DNA from: Pandoraea oxalativorans
GTDB taxonomy: Bacteria > Pseudomonadota > Gammaproteobacteria > Burkholderiales > Burkholderiaceae
Direction: 5' to 3'
DNA: 64,000 nt
Assembly (NCBI RefSeq): GCF_000972785.3
Contig: NZ_CP011253.3
Span: 4,712,001 to 4,776,000 of the forward strand
The stretch's first letter is position 1. Each line of letters starts with the position of its first letter. A program made the translations under genes and the position numbers. The notes beneath the pieces are model-generated. The model saw only the letters and a program-made list of their open reading frames with translations, did no database searches and had not been told where the DNA came from. Shown here piece by piece: positions 25,286 through 33,913 of the stretch.

Positions 25286-26194
25286 ATGAATCTGGAATTG
25301 AGCGACCTGCGGGCCTTTGTGGCGATTGCGGAGCGCGGCAACTTTCGGGCGGCGGCGGAGGAAATTCATCTGTCGCAATCGGCGCTCTCGCGTCGCATCG
25401 CCAAGATGGAAAGCACGCTGGGCGTGCGGCTGCTCGATCGCACGACCCGTCGCGTCGACCTGACCGCGTTCGGCCGCGACTTCGCCCGCAAGGCGCGCGA
25501 GTTGCTGAACGATTTCGACGGAAGCCTGCGCGGTCTGGCGGACGGTGCGACGCGTCTGGGTGGGGAAGTCACGCTCGCGTGCGTGCCGTCGGCTGTGCGT
25601 CACTTCCTGCCGGAGGTACTGCGTCAGTTTCACGAGACGTACCCGCGCGTACTGATCCGCGTGATGGACACCGGGGCGAGCGACGTGCTCTCGAGTGTGG
25701 TGCGTGCCGAAGCGGATTTCGGACTGAACTATCTCGGTGCGCAGGAGGACACGATCGAGTTCGAGCCGATTCTGAAGGAACCGTTTGTGCTCGCTTGCCG
25801 ACATGAGCATCCGTTGGCCAAACGCACGGAAGTGAAGTGGTGCGAGTTAAAGGAATACGACTTCATGACGGTGGCCAAGGCGAGCGGCAACCGGTTCGTG
25901 CTGGATCTGGCGCTGGCGGGCACGCCCGATTTGCCGCGCTCTTTCTGCGAAGTGCGGCATGTGATGAGCGTGGTAAGTCTGGTCGAAGCAGGCTTGGGGA
26001 TTGCGGCGGTGCCGAGACTGGCGATGCCGCCGGGGGCGCATCCGCTTCTGACGAGCGTGCCGCTGGTGGAACCGGAAGTCACGCGAACCGTCGGTTTGAT
26101 TCGTCGGCGGGGACTGGTGCTGTCCAGCGCGGCTCAGCAGCTTTACGACACGATTCTTGAGTTTGCGGGCGGAAAGCCGAGGTCAGGTCGTTAA
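25286..26194 (+). CDS. LysR-family transcriptional regulator
   Basis: 302 residues, with the standard N-terminal winged helix (SDLRAFVAIAERGNFRAAAEEIHLSQSALSRRIAKMES) and effector domain including the GLGIAAVPRLA segment. It is divergent from the broken MmgE/PrpD gene, its probable target. The regulator itself is intact. Confidence 0.9.
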   Translation: MNLELSDLRAFVAIAERGNFRAAAEEIHLSQSALSRRIAKMESTLGVRLLDRTTRRVDLTAFGRDFARKARELLNDFDGSLRGLADGATRLGGEVTLACVPSAVRHFLPEVLRQFHETYPRVLIRVMDTGASDVLSSVVRAEADFGLNYLGAQEDTIEFEPILKEPFVLACRHEHPLAKRTEVKWCELKEYDFMTVAKASGNRFVLDLALAGTPDLPRSFCEVRHVMSVVSLVEAGLGIAAVPRLAMPPGAHPLLTSVPLVEPEVTRTVGLIRRRGLVLSSAAQQLYDTILEFAGGKPRSGR

Positions 26195-26250
26195 ACGCAC
26201 GTTACGTATTCACGTGCTAGGATTAGTTTCCAGCAGTCGGAGTTCGCCAC

Positions 26251-26478
26251 ATGCCAACGCAGTTGCATAAACAGTATCGCCAGCGAACGTACATGATTCG
26301 CGTAGCACCAAACGGGGTCTCGGGATGGAGAGCGGTCGCATCGGTAGGTCATATGGAGAACGGCGTGTTCTTCACGGACTTCTCCAAAATTACCGGTCTA
26401 TCGGGTCACTCGCCAGATGACGCCTGGGTGAGGGCCGAAGCGCAGGTGCTGGCGTTCATCGATAAGATCGATGGGTAG
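26251..26478 (+). CDS. small hypothetical protein
   Basis: 75 residues, starting at an ATG with GGAG nine bases upstream. It is mixed alpha/beta in look, with an N-terminal basic patch (HKQYRQRTYMIRV) and a C-terminal helix with the pattern DDAWVRAEAQVLAFIDK. It has no signal peptide or membrane segment. The base composition is slightly more AT-rich than its neighbours. I do not recognise a family; the frame and ribosome site support a real gene. Confidence 0.6.
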   Translation: MPTQLHKQYRQRTYMIRVAPNGVSGWRAVASVGHMENGVFFTDFSKITGLSGHSPDDAWVRAEAQVLAFIDKIDG

Positions 26479-26543
26479 TGCGCGCTCCGGCCCCGTACGC
26501 ATTTTCCATATGAATGACGCGGCGTACGCGCCTCGCACTATCG

Positions 26544-27584
26544 CTAACGTACGGCCCCCGTCTTCCTGATCGAACCATTCGGCACACCGTTCTTGCCGAT
26601 CACGCCGCCGCAGGTGCCGCGTAGTGAGTTGCCGTCCCACGCAATGTTGTTTTGCGCGCGGATGTCGCTCGATGGACAGGCGATGAATTGGATCGGCAAT
26701 GTGTTGTTCGGCGCTGCCTGCGCGTCGCTTCCACCGGGGGCAATCGGCGGCGTCGCGCTTGGATAGGCGGTCTTCGCGCCACAGAGCGCATCTTTGAGTG
26801 CCCCGCTGCTGGCGTCCACCTGGCTTGCGCCGGACAGACTGGTGAAGCAGTAACGGACCGCTATCGGGAAGTCGCACGTATTGGTGAAATTGACCGAGTA
26901 TTTCGTGCGCGACGTACGAACGCACTGATTCACGGCAGGCACGGTTGGGTTCAGGTCGTTGTTCGAGTTCATCGCGCTGCTCGAGCCACTCTGCGCGCCT
27001 GTCGCCTGGGCGTTACCCTGCATGGCACCTCCCAGCGCCGCGAGCTGTGCGGCGTTTTTGCCTCCGCCCGCAGCAACACCCTGCATCATCGCGCCAACCA
27101 CTGCCAGCGCTCCCCCTATCCCGGAAGAGGATTCGCTTTCGCTGGCGGTGTAGACCGTGCTGGCGTTTTTGCCGTCCGCATAGCTACGAACGCTGTAGTT
27201 ATTCGTTTCGGCACCACTCAGCAGGTTGCCGCGTGAAAAACGTCCCGATCGGGTCGTCGGGCCGCCGTTGAACTTCTCGGCGTTCATCCACATTTCGCCC
27301 ACGCCGTCGCGAAGACCGGCCTTCATCTCCCCGTCGTAGCGGAGCATTAACGTGGAGCCACCGTAGCCGAGCAGAGTGCCTTGACCGCTAGTCAAGCCGC
27401 CCTGGCACTCCCCGGACCATGTGTAACGTTCCCAGACGCCGTACACACCGCAGTCGGGACGCCCGTCCAGCGCAACGAGGGCACCGCCCTTATGCGTCGG
27501 ACCCGGCAGACCGCAACCGGCCAAAATAAGCGCAGCGCTCGCTGTCGCCACAAGTCGAAGTGGTCGCAAACGACTGTTGCGCAT
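26544..27584 (-). CDS. putative lipoprotein with MORN-like region
   Basis: 346 residues. The N-terminus is a lipoprotein signal with lipobox LAGCG (C24). Residues about 40-95 look like degenerate MORN repeats (YTWSGECQGGLTSGQGTLLG, then LRYDGEMKAGLRDGVGEMWMN). A low-complexity Gly/Ala/Asn/Ser stretch follows at about 150-215, then a cysteine-containing C-terminal domain (CDFPIAVRYCF) with six or so cysteines that could form disulfides. The overall function is unknown. It is monocistronic. Confidence 0.65.
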   Translation of the reverse strand: MRNSRLRPLRLVATASAALILAGCGLPGPTHKGGALVALDGRPDCGVYGVWERYTWSGECQGGLTSGQGTLLGYGGSTLMLRYDGEMKAGLRDGVGEMWMNAEKFNGGPTTRSGRFSRGNLLSGAETNNYSVRSYADGKNASTVYTASESESSSGIGGALAVVGAMMQGVAAGGGKNAAQLAALGGAMQGNAQATGAQSGSSSAMNSNNDLNPTVPAVNQCVRTSRTKYSVNFTNTCDFPIAVRYCFTSLSGASQVDASSGALKDALCGAKTAYPSATPPIAPGGSDAQAAPNNTLPIQFIACPSSDIRAQNNIAWDGNSLRGTCGGVIGKNGVPNGSIRKTGAVR

Positions 27585-27741
27585 ATGTGCCCCCGGCGTC
27601 GAATTTTTATGTACGGAGATCTTAAAAGGGACGTGCGCGTGCAGACATCATTCATTTGAGTGATGGTCGTTCGCTTCGCGCGGAACACACAGATTGGGCG
27701 GCTGCCGGGATGGTAAGCACTTCTGCATCCGCGTCGCGCGC

Positions 27742-27765
27742 CGGACCTCTTCATACCGAGGTCCG
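27742..27765. other. stem-loop downstream of ggt
   Basis: An 8-bp stem CGGACCTC/GAGGTCCG (arms 27742-27749 and 27758-27765) lies 13 bases past the ggt stop codon. No T-tract follows, so termination is uncertain. Confidence 0.35.
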
Positions 27766-27778
27766 ACGAGCGTTGGGC

Positions 27779-29530
27779 TCAGTAGCCTGCCGCCAATCCG
27801 TCGCCGCGCGGATCCGCTGCGCCTTGCAGCACGCCCGAGGCCGAATCGATCAGAATTGCACCCGCGTGACCCATCGTATCGGTGAAGGGTTCGACGACCT
27901 TGACGGGGTGGCCTCGCTGCTTCAGTGCCTCCGAGACTGCCGCCGGTACACGCGATTCGATCTTGAGATCGTTCGACGACACGCCCCAGGTCCGGCCGTA
28001 CAACCAGCGCGGCGCATTGATCGCAGCCTGTGGCGAGAGGCCGAAGTCGACGATGCGCGTGACGATCGCCGCCTGCGTCTGCGGCTGTCCCTCGCCCCCC
28101 ATCGTTCCATAGACCAGATACGGCTTGCCGTCCTTCATCAGCATGGCGGGGTTGAGCGTATGGAAGGTACGCTTGTGGGGCGCGATGTGATTGATGTGGC
28201 TCGGGTCGAGCGAGAAGAACGAGCCGCGATTCTGCAGCAGAATGCCGGTTCCCTTCGGCACGATGCCGGAGCCGAAGTCGTAATAGATGCTCTGGATCAG
28301 CGAGACGGCGTTTCCGTCGCCATCGACGACACCGAACCAGACGGTATCGCCCTTCGGGTCCATCGGCTCGACCTCATTGTTGGCGCGGCGCATGTCGATG
28401 CGCGCGGCCTGCGCCGCACCGTGCTTGACGGAGAGCAGGGCGGCCAGCGGAATATCGACGAAGTCCGGATCGGCCAGATATTTGTCGCGGTCTGCGAAGG
28501 CCTGCTTGGTCGCCTCTACGAGGAGATGATAGTAGTCGGCCGAGCCTTCCCCCAACGCCTTCACGTCGAATCGATTCAGGATGTTCAGGATTTCCAGTGA
28601 GGCAAATCCTTGTGTATTCGGTGGAAAATTGTAGGCGTCGAAACCCCGGTACTTCACCGAGATCGGCTTCACCCAATCGGCGCGATGACGGGCGAAATCT
28701 TCACGCGTGAGCACTCCGCCGTTGGCCTGAAGGTCCTTGACGATCTTCTCGGCGATCTCGCCCTTATAGAACACCTGTGCACCCTGCTCGGCAATCTGCT
28801 TGAGCGTGTTCGCCAGTTCCGGCTGATTGAGGCGCTCTCCTGACTGGTAGGGCGTGCCGTCGGGTTTCAGGAAGATTTGCCGGAAGCCGTCGAACTGTTG
28901 AAGGTTGCGAAACACGTTATCGGTCGTATCGACGTTGATAGCCGACCACTTTGCGAGCGACGGCGTGACGATGAAACCCTCTTTGGCGTAATGGATGGCG
29001 TCTTGCAGCAGGTCGCGCCACGGGAGGCTTCGTCCCATGCTGGTGTGGGCGTATCGATATGCCTCGTCCCATCCGGAGACAACGCCGGGCACGGTATTGA
29101 CCGACAGATAGCCGCGTGGCGGGATCAAAGTCAGACCCTTGTCCTTGTAGAACTGAAGGGTGGCGCGTTCGCCCGCTCGGCCGCTGGCGTTCAGTGCGCG
29201 AAGCTCATGGGTTCTCGCGTTGTAGATGAGCCAGAAGTTGTCGCCGCCGATGGTGTTCATCTGGGGGTAGACGACGGCGATCGTGGACGCGACGGCAATC
29301 GCCGCATCGACGGCGTTCCCGCCTTGCTGAAGCACCTTCAATCCGGCTTGCGTCGCCAGATAGTTCGACGATGTGACCATGCCGCCGGTGGCCATCGGAT
29401 TCACGCATTGCGCGACGGTTTCGCAATACGGGCTATGCGAGCCTGTCGAATTCGCCGACATCGCCCCAAAGGACAGTGTCGCCAAACCGATTGCGGCCAC
29501 CCAACGCGGGTAAAGAGGAATGCCATTCAT
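27779..29530 (-). CDS. ggt: gamma-glutamyltransferase
   Basis: 583 residues, the usual length. It is an N-terminal nucleophile hydrolase that cleaves and transfers gamma-glutamyl groups from glutathione in the periplasm. The signal peptide is residues 1-25. The precursor should self-cleave before T396 in GDTVWFGVVDGDGNAVS. The glutamate-binding segments NASGRAG and SLIQSIYYDFGSG and the GGEGQPQTQ motif are present. GGGAGA precedes the start. It stands alone. Confidence 0.93.
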   Translation of the reverse strand: MNGIPLYPRWVAAIGLATLSFGAMSANSTGSHSPYCETVAQCVNPMATGGMVTSSNYLATQAGLKVLQQGGNAVDAAIAVASTIAVVYPQMNTIGGDNFWLIYNARTHELRALNASGRAGERATLQFYKDKGLTLIPPRGYLSVNTVPGVVSGWDEAYRYAHTSMGRSLPWRDLLQDAIHYAKEGFIVTPSLAKWSAINVDTTDNVFRNLQQFDGFRQIFLKPDGTPYQSGERLNQPELANTLKQIAEQGAQVFYKGEIAEKIVKDLQANGGVLTREDFARHRADWVKPISVKYRGFDAYNFPPNTQGFASLEILNILNRFDVKALGEGSADYYHLLVEATKQAFADRDKYLADPDFVDIPLAALLSVKHGAAQAARIDMRRANNEVEPMDPKGDTVWFGVVDGDGNAVSLIQSIYYDFGSGIVPKGTGILLQNRGSFFSLDPSHINHIAPHKRTFHTLNPAMLMKDGKPYLVYGTMGGEGQPQTQAAIVTRIVDFGLSPQAAINAPRWLYGRTWGVSSNDLKIESRVPAAVSEALKQRGHPVKVVEPFTDTMGHAGAILIDSASGVLQGAADPRGDGLAAGY

Positions 29531-29667
29531 CTACGTCTCCCTTTATCTATTTTGTTTAACTAACCATCTCCTTTTGAATTACGGGTTAGATATATCCGAT
29601 AAAAAACATCGATGAATCCGCAATGCTACGTGCGATCGGTACGCAAAAATACTGATCGCGACCGCAC

Positions 29668-30057
29668 ATGAGGAAGGGGAATGATTTGGGGAATTGCCGT
29701 TTCGCGCCGGTGGTCGAGGAGATGTTATTCCGGGGCATCGTCCTTCGCGGATTCCTGACGCAGTACCCGTCGGGCACGGCTATCGCGCACTCAGCGGCGG
29801 TCTTCGGGCTGGCACACCTGAACATCTATCAGGTCGTGACCCTTCCCTTGATCGGGTTGATTCTGGGAAAGATGTACGAACGGACCCGCTCGATCCTCCC
29901 GGGCATTTTGTTGCACATGGCCTACAACACAGCGGTAGTGGTGAACAGCGTCTGCATTCCGGGCGGAATGGAAGACGCGTCGATCTTCGAGCTGCCCGCC
30001 ACTTGGTCGCTGGTAGGCATCGCCTGCGGGGTCGCAGGCGCATCGATGATAAGTTGA
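29668..30057 (+). pseudogene. truncated CPBP-family intramembrane protease
   Basis: The frame contains the conserved CPBP (Abi/CAAX protease-like) motifs: EEMLFRG near residue 17, the FGLAHLN motif near 45, and a last motif around LPGILLHMAYNTAV. The normal four or so N-terminal membrane helices before EExxxR are missing. The first dozen codons look unrelated, so the 5' end is likely lost. The C-terminus ends early as well. It is probably non-functional. The rest of 29531-30279 shows nothing else recognisable. Confidence 0.65.
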
Positions 30058-30279
30058 TCGGTGGCGGCCGTGTGGTGCCGGGGACGGCCTAGCGGTCCTG
30101 CGGTGCGATGCCGCGTATTTTCGATGCGAACACGCGGTGGCGCTCGATATCCACGGGTTTATGCGTGACAACCGACGTTGGCGGATGCCCCGACACGTTG
30201 TTCCCATTCCTCCAGTCGTGCGCAGCACTCACCGCACGATTGCCAAACGCCCCCAACCCCCCGTAAAATGGCGCTCTTC

Positions 30280-30353
30280 GCGGGCGTCGTATAATGGTAA
30301 TACCCTAGCTTCCCAAGCTAGAGCCGTGGGTTCGATTCCCATCGCCCGCTCCA
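30280..30353 (+). tRNA. tRNA-Gly (CCC anticodon)
   Basis: The acceptor stem GCGGGCG (30280-30286) pairs with CGCCCGC (30343-30349), followed by discriminator T and an encoded CCA. The anticodon stem CTAGC/GCTAG carries the loop TTCCCAA, giving anticodon CCC, which reads GGG. The T-arm has GTGGG-TTCGATT-CCCAT. All four arms fold normally. Confidence 0.97.
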
Positions 30354-30366
30354 AAGAATTTTCGAG

Positions 30367-30392
30367 AAAGCCGTCCTTGTGACGGCTTTTTT
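30367..30392 (+). terminator. intrinsic terminator after tRNA-Gly
   Basis: A 9-bp stem AAAGCCGTC/GACGGCTTT with a 5-base loop is followed by a T-tract. It is 14 bases after the tRNA CCA end. Confidence 0.9.
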
Positions 30393-30559
30393 GTTTTCCA
30401 ACGTCGTTCGACGTCTCCCTCTCCCCAGCCATCCACCCAAATCCACAACCGACATCCGGTTATTTGAACGAATGGTAAAAAATCACCTATAGTCATGCCA
30501 TCGGACAAGTGCCACGTGGCACCGGCTATTTCCATCCCTCCAGAATGACGAGGTCCATC

Positions 30560-31141
30560 ATGAGCGGAAGACCCAGAGAATTCGATGACGCAGCTGTCAT
30601 CGACGCCGCCATGGACGTCTTCTGGACGAACGGCTATGAAGGCACCTCCGCGCAGGCGCTGGTCGAATGCACCGGCCTCGGACGCGGTAGCCTCTACAAT
30701 GCCTTCGGCAGCAAGCTCAATCTCTATCACGAAGCCCTTGAGCGCTATCAGACGCTCGGCCTTCAACAGCAAGTCGACATTCTCAACGGCAACGGCCCTG
30801 TCAAGGACCGCCTGCGCACGCTCATGCAATGGGGCATCGACGACGACCTCGATCCCGAGAAGCAACGCGGCTGTATGTCGCTGTTCGCGGCCTTCGAGCG
30901 CGGCGCCAAGGACGAACGCGTCCGCCAGATCAGCCAGGCCTACTTCATCCGCTTCGAACAGGTGCTCGTACATCTGATCGCCGTCGGACAACACAACGGC
31001 GAACTGTCCACCGAGCGCTCCCCGGTCATCGTTGCCCGCACGTTCCTGGCGAGCTACTACGGCCTGCGCGCGCTGGGACGCACCGTCTGCGACCGCGCGT
31101 TCCTCGAAGGCATCATGGAAGGCATACTGGCTCAGCTCTGA
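30560..31141 (+). CDS. TetR-family transcriptional regulator
   Basis: 193 residues from the ATG at 30560 (GAGG upstream). It has an N-terminal TetR helix-turn-helix (RPREFDDAAVIDAAMDVFWTNGYEGTSAQALVECTGLGRGSLYNAFGSK) and a ligand-binding helical domain with the TetR_C-like QRGCMSLFAAFE segment. It precedes an MFS exporter on the same strand by 127 bases, so it likely controls that gene. Confidence 0.9.
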   Translation: MSGRPREFDDAAVIDAAMDVFWTNGYEGTSAQALVECTGLGRGSLYNAFGSKLNLYHEALERYQTLGLQQQVDILNGNGPVKDRLRTLMQWGIDDDLDPEKQRGCMSLFAAFERGAKDERVRQISQAYFIRFEQVLVHLIAVGQHNGELSTERSPVIVARTFLASYYGLRALGRTVCDRAFLEGIMEGILAQL

Positions 31142-31268
31142 CGGACGACCACGTCCAGTCCGCCCCTCCCCACTTTCTCGCGCAGCACGTCACCCACAAC
31201 ACCCAACAATTGACTCCCCCTCGCGGGTCGATATTCCGCCCGCGAATATGGAATGAACGTTAAATAAT

Positions 31269-32477
31269 ATGACGCAAAAATCCGCAATGCCACCCGTCGT
31301 CTACTTGTTAGGACTGACCGTCTTCGCCATGACGACAGCCGAATTCATGGTCGCCGGGATGATGCCCGCGCTGGCCGATGCGATGAACGTCGGCATCGGC
31401 AAGATCGGTAATCTGATCTCGCTCTATGCCGTTGGCATGACCATCGGCGGCCCGGTGCTCACCGCCGTGTTGCTCGCGTTGCGCACGCCGCATAAGCGCG
31501 CCCTCATCTGGCTGCTCTCGATCAACGTGGCCGGCGGCGTGCTGGCCGCCATGTCGACCCGCTATGAAATGATGGCCGTCGCGCGAATCATCATGGGCGT
31601 GGCCAGCTCTGCAACGTTCGGTGTCGCGCTCACGCTCTGTGCCGACCTCGTCGCACCGTCGGTGCGCGGCCGCGCCGCTTCCTTCGTGCTCGGCGGACTG
31701 ATGTTCTCGCCGGTGGTCGGCGTGCCGCTCACCGCCTTCATCGAGCAACACTTCGGCTGGCGCGCCAGCTTCTGGCTCGTCGCTGCGCTCGCGGCCCTAT
31801 GTACCGTCGCGATTGCGCTGTGGGCACCGGCCGACCATAAGCAGGACGGGGCCGATGCTGAAGTCGTCAGCCTGTCCGGTGAATTCCGTTCGTTGCTGAA
31901 TCGTCCGCTGTGGGCCGCGTTTGCGACCAGCGGGTTGATCATCGGCGCGACGTTCGCCGCGTTCAGCTATTTCTCGCCGATCTTTTTGAATGTGGCCGGT
32001 GTGTCCGCCACCTCGATTCCGAATCTGCTCGCGATGTATGGCATTGCGAACATCATCGGCAACGCCGTCGTCGGTCGCTTCGCCGACCGTCACACGCTCA
32101 CGGTGCTGGTCGCAGGTTTGTCAGTGCTCGCACTCGCCCTGATCAGCTTTGCGCTTTGGGCCGAACTGACGCCGGTCGGCATCGCTGCGTTTGCCGCTAT
32201 CGGCCTGACAGGGGTCTCGCTCAATCCGGCGATGGTCGCGCGAGTGATGCGCGCCGCAGCGCCGGGGCCGCTCGTCAATACGATGCATACGTCGGTGATC
32301 ACGGCAGGCCTCGCATTCGGGACGTGGGCCGGTGGGGCCGCGATCGATGCGGGCTACAGCATGCGCGCACCGTTGTGGATTGGCGCGGCGATGGCCGCCG
32401 CCGGTCTCGCCAGTTTGTTGCCTTACCTTCGGACGGGGCTTGCACAGCCCCCCGAAACGGCCTGCTCGACGACCTGA
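31269..32477 (+). CDS. MFS transporter, DHA1 family (AraJ/YdhP-like)
   Basis: 402 residues with twelve predicted membrane helices. The opening TVFAMTTAEFMVAGMMPAL is typical of the AraJ/YdhP/PbuE-like DHA1 group (F-x-x-x-T-x-E-F-x-x-x-G). It is an inner-membrane exporter of sugars, purine analogues or drugs; the substrate is unknown. It is paired with the TetR gene upstream. Its 3' end converges with the small peptide genes, six bases away from the end of the third copy. Confidence 0.88.
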   Translation: MTQKSAMPPVVYLLGLTVFAMTTAEFMVAGMMPALADAMNVGIGKIGNLISLYAVGMTIGGPVLTAVLLALRTPHKRALIWLLSINVAGGVLAAMSTRYEMMAVARIIMGVASSATFGVALTLCADLVAPSVRGRAASFVLGGLMFSPVVGVPLTAFIEQHFGWRASFWLVAALAALCTVAIALWAPADHKQDGADAEVVSLSGEFRSLLNRPLWAAFATSGLIIGATFAAFSYFSPIFLNVAGVSATSIPNLLAMYGIANIIGNAVVGRFADRHTLTVLVAGLSVLALALISFALWAELTPVGIAAFAAIGLTGVSLNPAMVARVMRAAAPGPLVNTMHTSVITAGLAFGTWAGGAAIDAGYSMRAPLWIGAAMAAAGLASLLPYLRTGLAQPPETACSTT

Positions 32478-32483
32478 TGCCAC

Positions 32484-32561
32484 TCAGAAGAAGGTGGCTA
32501 TCACATCGGCAATGAACCGCTTCAAGGGGGCGGCGCGACTCGCCCAGGCGCTCGCCCCCAT
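32484..32561 (-). CDS. small hydrophobic peptide, copy 3 (N-terminally shortened)
   Basis: A 25-codon frame ATG to TGA. Its core W6-A-S-R-A-A-P matches W17-A-G-R-A-A-P of copy 1, and the tail F-I-A-D-V-I-A-T-F-F matches F-F-N-D-V-M-A-L-F. About 11 N-terminal residues present in copies 1 and 2 are absent. The upstream DNA resembles the shared leader (CCGCGAC, GAATCAA, CTGGA) joined directly to the middle of the gene, so a small deletion probably created it. The ribosome site is weak. It may be a pseudocopy. Confidence 0.5.
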   Translation of the reverse strand: MGASAWASRAAPLKRFIADVIATFF

Positions 32562-32598
32562 TCCAGCTATAGATTGATTCCGTCGCGGTGATCGCGCA

Positions 32599-32709
32599 TT
32601 ACATGAAGATATTGACCGTGTCGGCGAGAAACTTTGCGACAGGTGCCGCAGCACGTGCCCAGCTTCCGATCATGACCAGTCCGTCGCAAATGAGTCCGAT
32701 TGCGGGCAT
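32599..32709 (-). CDS. small hydrophobic peptide, copy 2
   Basis: 36 residues. It shares with copy 1: A3-I-G, I7-C8-D9, L11-V12, G15, W17-A, A21-A-P-V-A-K-F (21-27) and D30. A GGAGGGG Shine-Dalgarno lies six bases before the ATG, stronger than most genes in the window. It is hydrophobic, with only D9, R19, K26 and D30 charged, and could form one amphipathic or membrane-inserting helix. There is no cleavable signal. It lies 49 bases downstream of copy 1. The function is unknown; a type I toxin, a membrane-active peptide or a leaderless bacteriocin are possible. Confidence 0.75.
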   Translation of the reverse strand: MPAIGLICDGLVMIGSWARAAAPVAKFLADTVNIFM

Positions 32710-32758
32710 GTCACCCCTCCAGTTTTGATTCGTTGTTTTGCGTTAGTCGCGGGAAATT

Positions 32759-32866
32759 TCAGAACAGCGCCATCACGTCGTTGAAGAACTTGGCCACCGG
32801 CGCAGCCCGGCCAGCCCACGTGCCTACGGTTACCAGTGCGTCGCAGATCGGTCCGATTGCAGTCAT
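32759..32866 (-). CDS. small hydrophobic peptide, copy 1
   Basis: 35 residues, starting six bases after a near-perfect GGAGGTG ribosome site. Conserved with copy 2: I4, G5, C8, D9, W17, A21-A-P-V-A-K-F and D30. The leader is A/C-rich and free of U over about 40 bases (CCGCGAC, AACGCGAAAC and GAAAC elements), suggesting an unstructured, well-translated mRNA. A possible promoter (TTTTCA, 16 bases, TTATCT) lies near 32920-32955 on this strand. Copies 1 and 2 differ by 157 bases start to start. Confidence 0.78.
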   Translation of the reverse strand: MTAIGPICDALVTVGTWAGRAAPVAKFFNDVMALF

Positions 32867-33106
32867 TTCACACCTCCGGTTTCGTTTCGTTTGTTTCGCG
32901 TTTGTCGCGGGTTGAGTGAAAGATAAACCTCGGGTCGGTACCTGAAAACTGAGATAAATCACAGTCGGCGTCCGGCGGGGCTTGCGCAGGGGTTTCAGTG
33001 GGCACTCGGGCGCTTTGCTCGCGCGTCAATCCCCCGATAGGGCAGCCAGTGGCGGACGCGGGGCGCGCGCAGTGTAAACTGCTGGGTTTTCGACCCCCCC
33101 AGTGGA

Positions 33107-33913
33107 ATGGTGCAAGTGTCCCGGCGTCCCGTTATCAGCGCCCCAACACTCATACGCTCGCTGGCCCGCCTGAGTTCGTTCGCGCCCCCGGAGGCCGCGC
33201 CGTCGCTCTCGGACCGTCTGAGCCAGTGGCTGGGCTGGACCGACGCCATCGCTTTGTCGTCGGCTCTCAAAGCCAACCCGTCGGCGGCAACGCCCGGCGC
33301 GCGTTCGGCTGCGCAAAGCCCGGCAGACGAACTCGCACGTGTGCGCGTCGACCTCGCCGCCGCCATCGCCCGCGATTGCGGGCTAGCGGCCGCGCCCGGC
33401 GGGCAGATTCGTGCGCTGAGCGCGGCCGAGCGTCAACGGGCCGCCTCGTTCGCGGAGTTTCCGGCGTATCGCCAGCGCTACGCGACGTCGCAGCAGACGA
33501 TGGACACGGCGATCAGCGCCCTGCGCACCCGCCTTCGTGCTCAATTGGCCACGATGTCGCCGGACGCCGCGCGTCTCGCCAGCGTCGACGCCGTCATGGA
33601 ACGCGTGATGGGCGCACGTGAGCGCACACTGCTCGCGAGCGTGCCGAATCTGCTCGAAGGGCATTTCGTGCGTCTGCGCGACACCGAGCAGGCCGCGATG
33701 GCGGCCCCGCGCGTGCCCGGTGCGCCGCCGCTCTCGCCCGCCGGCACCTGGCTAGACACCTTCCACCGGGATATGCAGAGCGTTTTGCTCGCAGAACTGG
33801 ATATCCGCCTGGAACCGATTGAAGGGCTGATTGCTGCCCTCGCCTCGGTCGCTCCCGGCGAAAACGTTAGTGAACCCGGACAACATGACCCGTTTGCCAC
33901 GCTACCTCGTTGA
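33107..33913 (+). CDS. DUF3348 domain protein
   Basis: 268 residues, helical, with no signal peptide or membrane segment. It opens with ISAPTLIRSLARLSSFAPPEAAPSLSDRLSQWLGWTDAIALSSAL, the DUF3348 hallmark, and later has the SFAEFPAYRQRYATSQQTMD segment. Its function is unknown. It is the first gene of a four-gene operon and overlaps the next gene by 29 bases, which implies coupled translation with the membrane protein. Confidence 0.85.
   Translation: MVQVSRRPVISAPTLIRSLARLSSFAPPEAAPSLSDRLSQWLGWTDAIALSSALKANPSAATPGARSAAQSPADELARVRVDLAAAIARDCGLAAAPGGQIRALSAAERQRAASFAEFPAYRQRYATSQQTMDTAISALRTRLRAQLATMSPDAARLASVDAVMERVMGARERTLLASVPNLLEGHFVRLRDTEQAAMAAPRVPGAPPLSPAGTWLDTFHRDMQSVLLAELDIRLEPIEGLIAALASVAPGENVSEPGQHDPFATLPR

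Larger units (their letters stand above)
32484..32915 (-). repeat. tandem repeat of small peptide gene units
   Basis: Copies 1 and 2 are 157 bases apart and keep similarity in both the leader (CCGCGAC, AACGC, AAAC, GGAGG) and the coding part. The third unit keeps the leader elements and the 3' half of the gene. The similarity is diverged at DNA level but strong at protein level, so the duplication is old and the protein sequence seems to be under selection. Confidence 0.7.
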
